From the NCBI GenBank assembly GCA_021846045.1, contig JAJZCM010000015.1, positions 1-37,354 of the forward strand: a DNA stretch of 37,354 nt, given 5' to 3'. The position numbers were made by a program, and so were the translations under genes. Position 1 is the stretch's first letter. Each line of letters opens with the position of its first letter. This document shows positions 34,248 to 37,354 of this stretch, piece after piece. The stretch comes from a bacterium. Lineage in GTDB: Bacteria; Elusimicrobiota; Elusimicrobia; UBA1565; UBA9628. The notes under the pieces are model-generated. The model saw only the letters and a program-made list of their open reading frames with translations. It ran no database searches and was not told the DNA's origin.

Positions 34248-34978
34248 TGTTTCAGAATAATTTGGATTCGCCACTCTCTGACCTGAATAAAAACGAAAAA
34301 ACAGGGGGAACTTCGGCTTATCGCTACATTTTCTTGGATGAGGGCGGCAATCTTGATTTTTCTCCAAGCGGAACAAAATATTTTACGCTGACGACTATCA
34401 CGACAAGTCGGCCGTTTTTGCTCTATGGGCCGCTGTCGGACCTGCGCTACGATTTAATAGAGTTTGGGCTCGATATTGAGCATTTTCATGCCGCAGAAGA
34501 CAGGCAAGCCGTTAGGGATAAGGTTTTCGCCGAAATCACCAAGGCCATGCCCGACCTTAGGATCGACTCCCTTATCGTTGAAAAAAGCAAGACCGTCCCG
34601 GCGTTGCGCACGGTTGAGCAATTTTATCCAGGGATGCTGGGATATTTGCTGAGGTATTTGTTCAGGGGGAAGGCGATAGGGAATTGCGATAAGGTCATCG
34701 TCATTACTGATTCCTTGCCGGTGAACAAAAAGCGCCAAACTATAGAAAAGACCGTCAAAATAACCTTGGAAAGGATGTTGCCGGCGCAAACTCCTTTCTA
34801 CCTGTTGCACCATGCTTCAAAGGCTTGTCTCTACCTGCAAGTCGTCGACTATATCAACTGGGCCATTTTCCGCAAGTGGGAAGGAAGCGACCGGCGTAGC
34901 TATGACTTGATCTCCGGAGGGATACAAAGCGAATATGATATTTTTAAGAAGGGAACGACCTATTACTACAAAAAGTGA
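34247..34978 (+). CDS. DUF3800-like protein (second in the island)
   Basis: YRYIFLDEGGNLDFSPSGTKYFTLTTI; KVIVITDSLPVNKKRQTIEKTVKITLERMLP; HHASKACLYLQVVDYINWAIFRKWEGSDRRSYDLI. Start overlaps the upstream stop (TAATG). Confidence 0.75.
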   Translation: MFQNNLDSPLSDLNKNEKTGGTSAYRYIFLDEGGNLDFSPSGTKYFTLTTITTSRPFLLYGPLSDLRYDLIEFGLDIEHFHAAEDRQAVRDKVFAEITKAMPDLRIDSLIVEKSKTVPALRTVEQFYPGMLGYLLRYLFRGKAIGNCDKVIVITDSLPVNKKRQTIEKTVKITLERMLPAQTPFYLLHHASKACLYLQVVDYINWAIFRKWEGSDRRSYDLISGGIQSEYDIFKKGTTYYYKK

Positions 34979-35002
34979 CCGCCCCGGCTACTCCTTGCGG
35001 AG

Positions 35003-35019
35003 AGAGCCCCGTGGGCTCT
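35003..35019 (+). other. Perfect 7-bp stem hairpin upstream of hsdR
   Basis: AGAGCCC-CGT-GGGCTCT; not followed by a T-run. Confidence 0.6.
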
Positions 35020-35044
35020 TGTCACCAGAGCGGAACCTTTATCT

Positions 35045-35056
35045 CTACTATAGTAG
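35045..35056. promoter_or_regulatory. Candidate operator: perfect 12-bp palindrome upstream of hsdR
   Basis: CTACTATAGTAG followed immediately by GGTAGTAG (third half-site-like repeat), ~50 bp before the hsdR ATG; contains TATAGT. Confidence 0.35.
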
Positions 35057-35106
35057 GGTAGTAGAAAATCCGGTTTTTGTCAATAGAAATTTTTCGGCAA
35101 TAGCGC

Positions 35107-37354
35107 ATGAATCTTAACGAATCCACCCTCTCCGAAAAGCCTGCGATCGAGCAATTGGTCGGCATGGGTTACGCATTCATCCCGGGTGACAAGCTCGACC
35201 CGCAGGAAACTGAGAGTCCCGAGCGCAACTCCCGTCGCGATGTTGTTCTAGTGGACAGGCTTCGTCGAAAACTTGCCGAGCTTAACCCTGAGGCGACCTC
35301 GTCCACGCTCGACAAAGCTGTCCGCCGCGTCACAAATATTGTGGGCACGGATATTCTCGATGAGAATAAGAGCTTTCATAAGGACCTGATCTCGAATGTG
35401 ACTATTGAGCAGGAAACCAACGGCCGCCCTTTCCGGCGAGAGGAGAATGATCCGCGCCTTCAAGGACAGGGGCCCCTTGGCCCCCGGCGAGGCCAGACCG
35501 TTCAATTCATCGACTTTGATAACCCGGAGAAAAATGAGTTTCTGGTTGTGAGCCAGTTCTGGGTCAAGGGACCTCGGCTTTCAGATCGGCCTGATATCGT
35601 GATCTTTGTCAATGGAATCCCGCTGGCCGTCATTGAATGCAAAAGCCCGATTGCGAAAGAGACGGGCATTATTGACGCCCTAGAACAGCTTGCGCGCTAC
35701 CAGCGGGAAATTCCGGCGCTTTTTCGCACGAATCAGCTTCTCATCGGCGCGAACCTCTTTGGCGCCAAATACGGAGTCGTGGGCGCGAGCCCCGATAATT
35801 TCCACGAATGGAAAGAAAAGCCGGAAGAAAAGTTGCCGAACTTGAGCGAGCATCCATCGGTTAAGGAGATGCTGGCGCTTAAGCTAATCAAGAAGGGTGA
35901 CTTGCCCAAGACGCCGGCGGCCCAAGACGTTCTCATCGCGGTTCTCTTTAACAAGCGGAACCTCTTGGACATTATCCGCAACTTCATCGTTTTCGACATG
36001 GACGAAGGAAAAATTCGGAAGAAAATTTGCCGCTATCAGCAGTTTACAGCCGTGCAAAAAATAGTTCATCGCGTCCTTGATGAAAAAGAGAAAAAAGGCA
36101 TCGTCTGGCATTGGCAGGGATCTGGGAAATCTCTCACCATGCTCTTTGCCGCCTTGAAGCTCCGGCGAGAAGAGGCGCGGCTCAAAAACCCTTGCTTTCT
36201 CGTGGTCACGGATAGGCGAGACTTGGATAAGCAGATTTCGGACAACTTTCGCGACTGCGGCTTTCCCAATCCCATCCGCGCGGAAAATTCGCGTGAGCTT
36301 TACGCGATGCTTTCCAATGGCGTCGGCCAAACGATCATGACGACGGTGCAGAAGTTTAGAACGCCGCTCAACAAGCCGCTCTCGGAAGCCAAGAATATCA
36401 TCGTTTTGACCGATGAGGCGCACCGGACCCAATACGGCAATTTCGCTCTTAATCTCAGAAAGGCCCTGCCCAACGCCTCCTTTTTCGCCTTCACCGGAAC
36501 GCCGCTGGATAAGCGCTACCGCAACACCTATCGGCTTTTTAGCCCCGAGGGCGAGAGATACCTCGACAAGTACGGTATCATTGAAGCCGAGAAAGATCAG
36601 GCGACTGTCCCCATCAAATACATGAGCCGCCTGGTCAATCTTCAACTCGTTGGCGCGTCTTTAGATTCATTGCTTGCGGGACTTTTCCCCGGTAAAAATA
36701 AGAAGGAGCTGGTGGAGATTAAACGGCAGTACGCAACGCCCGACGTTTTGGCCAGCGCTCCCCAACGCATCAATCGGATCGCCATGGATATTGTTGAGCA
36801 TTACAGCCAGGCGATTAAGCCGAACGGATTTAAGGCGATGATTGTCGTTGAAACCCGGGAGGCGGCTGATTTATACAAAAAGGCCCTGGATCGGCTCATC
36901 AACCCCAGTCTCTCCGCAGTTGTCATGACCGTCAACCGTGGCGAAGAATGGGCCGAGAAGTACGCCCTATCGGATGTTGAAGAAAGCGCTATCAAGGACC
37001 GCTTTAACGATCCCAAGAGCAGTCTCAATTTTCTAATCGTCTGCGACAAGCTTTTGACCGGCTTTGACGCCCCCATTCTTCAAGCGATGTATCTGGACAA
37101 GCGCTTAAAAGAGCATACCTTGCTTCAGGCGGTAGCGCGGACCAACAGAACGTATCCGAGGAAAAATTTCGGCCTGATCATTGATTACGCCGGGCTTGGC
37201 AAAGAATTGGCCGACACGCTCAAAGAATTCAGCGCCGAGGATATTGAGGGACTTTTCCGGACCGACGACGTCGAGCGCGAGTTAAGCGATCTCGGCGATT
37301 ATCACAGGGAAGCTGTAAAATTTTTTTCGGGCATTTCGCTGGATGGAGAGCCAA
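35107..37354 (+). CDS. hsdR: Type I restriction endonuclease subunit HsdR (partial, continues beyond window)
   Basis: Not in the ORF track because no stop lies in the window. ATG 35107: MNLNESTLSEKPAIEQLVGMGYAFIPGDKLD...; PD-ExK-like DIVIFVNGIPLAVIECKSP; GIVWHWQGSGKSLTM (Walker A); IIVLTDEAHRTQYG (DEAH); FFAFTGTPLDK; LLTGFDAPILQAMYLDKRLKEHTLLQAVARTNR. Confidence 0.95.
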   Translation, partial: MNLNESTLSEKPAIEQLVGMGYAFIPGDKLDPQETESPERNSRRDVVLVDRLRRKLAELNPEATSSTLDKAVRRVTNIVGTDILDENKSFHKDLISNVTIEQETNGRPFRREENDPRLQGQGPLGPRRGQTVQFIDFDNPEKNEFLVVSQFWVKGPRLSDRPDIVIFVNGIPLAVIECKSPIAKETGIIDALEQLARYQREIPALFRTNQLLIGANLFGAKYGVVGASPDNFHEWKEKPEEKLPNLSEHPSVKEMLALKLIKKGDLPKTPAAQDVLIAVLFNKRNLLDIIRNFIVFDMDEGKIRKKICRYQQFTAVQKIVHRVLDEKEKKGIVWHWQGSGKSLTMLFAALKLRREEARLKNPCFLVVTDRRDLDKQISDNFRDCGFPNPIRAENSRELYAMLSNGVGQTIMTTVQKFRTPLNKPLSEAKNIIVLTDEAHRTQYGNFALNLRKALPNASFFAFTGTPLDKRYRNTYRLFSPEGERYLDKYGIIEAEKDQATVPIKYMSRLVNLQLVGASLDSLLAGLFPGKNKKELVEIKRQYATPDVLASAPQRINRIAMDIVEHYSQAIKPNGFKAMIVVETREAADLYKKALDRLINPSLSAVVMTVNRGEEWAEKYALSDVEESAIKDRFNDPKSSLNFLIVCDKLLTGFDAPILQAMYLDKRLKEHTLLQAVARTNRTYPRKNFGLIIDYAGLGKELADTLKEFSAEDIEGLFRTDDVERELSDLGDYHREAVKFFSGISLDGEP
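35110..35327 (+). repeat. 5' end of hsdR (copy B, intact) of the duplication
   Basis: Aligns to 32282-32412 except for an extra 87 bp (caggaaactgagag...cttaaccct). Confidence 0.9.

Overview
This 37.4-kb window appears to come from a single bacterial chromosome, possibly Elusimicrobiota-like; that guess rests only on protein style and is weak. It splits into two parts. (1) About 0-25.7 kb is mostly exported or housekeeping genes. It has an IS3-type transposase fragment abutting an M3-peptidase C-terminal remnant, an exported C1B (bleomycin-hydrolase/PepC-like) peptidase, and a tightly packed minus-strand run of seven genes (22453 down to 2299). That run includes a 4664-aa giant exported protein with TolC-like segments, plus iscS-like and mnmA genes. 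A SDR39U1/TIGR01777 epimerase, an RDD protein, an ACT-domain protein and HtpX follow. (2) About 25.8 kb to the end is a type I restriction-modification island: hsdM - DUF3800-like - AAA/DUF4143-like ATPase - small ORF - hsdS - HEPN-like gene with C-terminal HTH - [HsdR-N::membrane-protein fusion - all-helical protein - second DUF3800-like protein] - hsdR (runs off the end). The two strongest discoveries are as follows. (a) A 94-bp MITE-like element occurs in three full copies, each bounded by 8-bp target-site duplications (8/8, 7/8 and 6/8 matches). 94+8=102 bp is exactly 34 codons, so two copies sit in frame inside genes and encode the same peptide. (b) The 5' end of hsdR is duplicated upstream, with a clean 87-bp in-frame deletion, and fused in frame to a multi-TM protein. 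This suggests that a membrane/helical/DUF3800 cargo module was captured between hsdS and hsdR.
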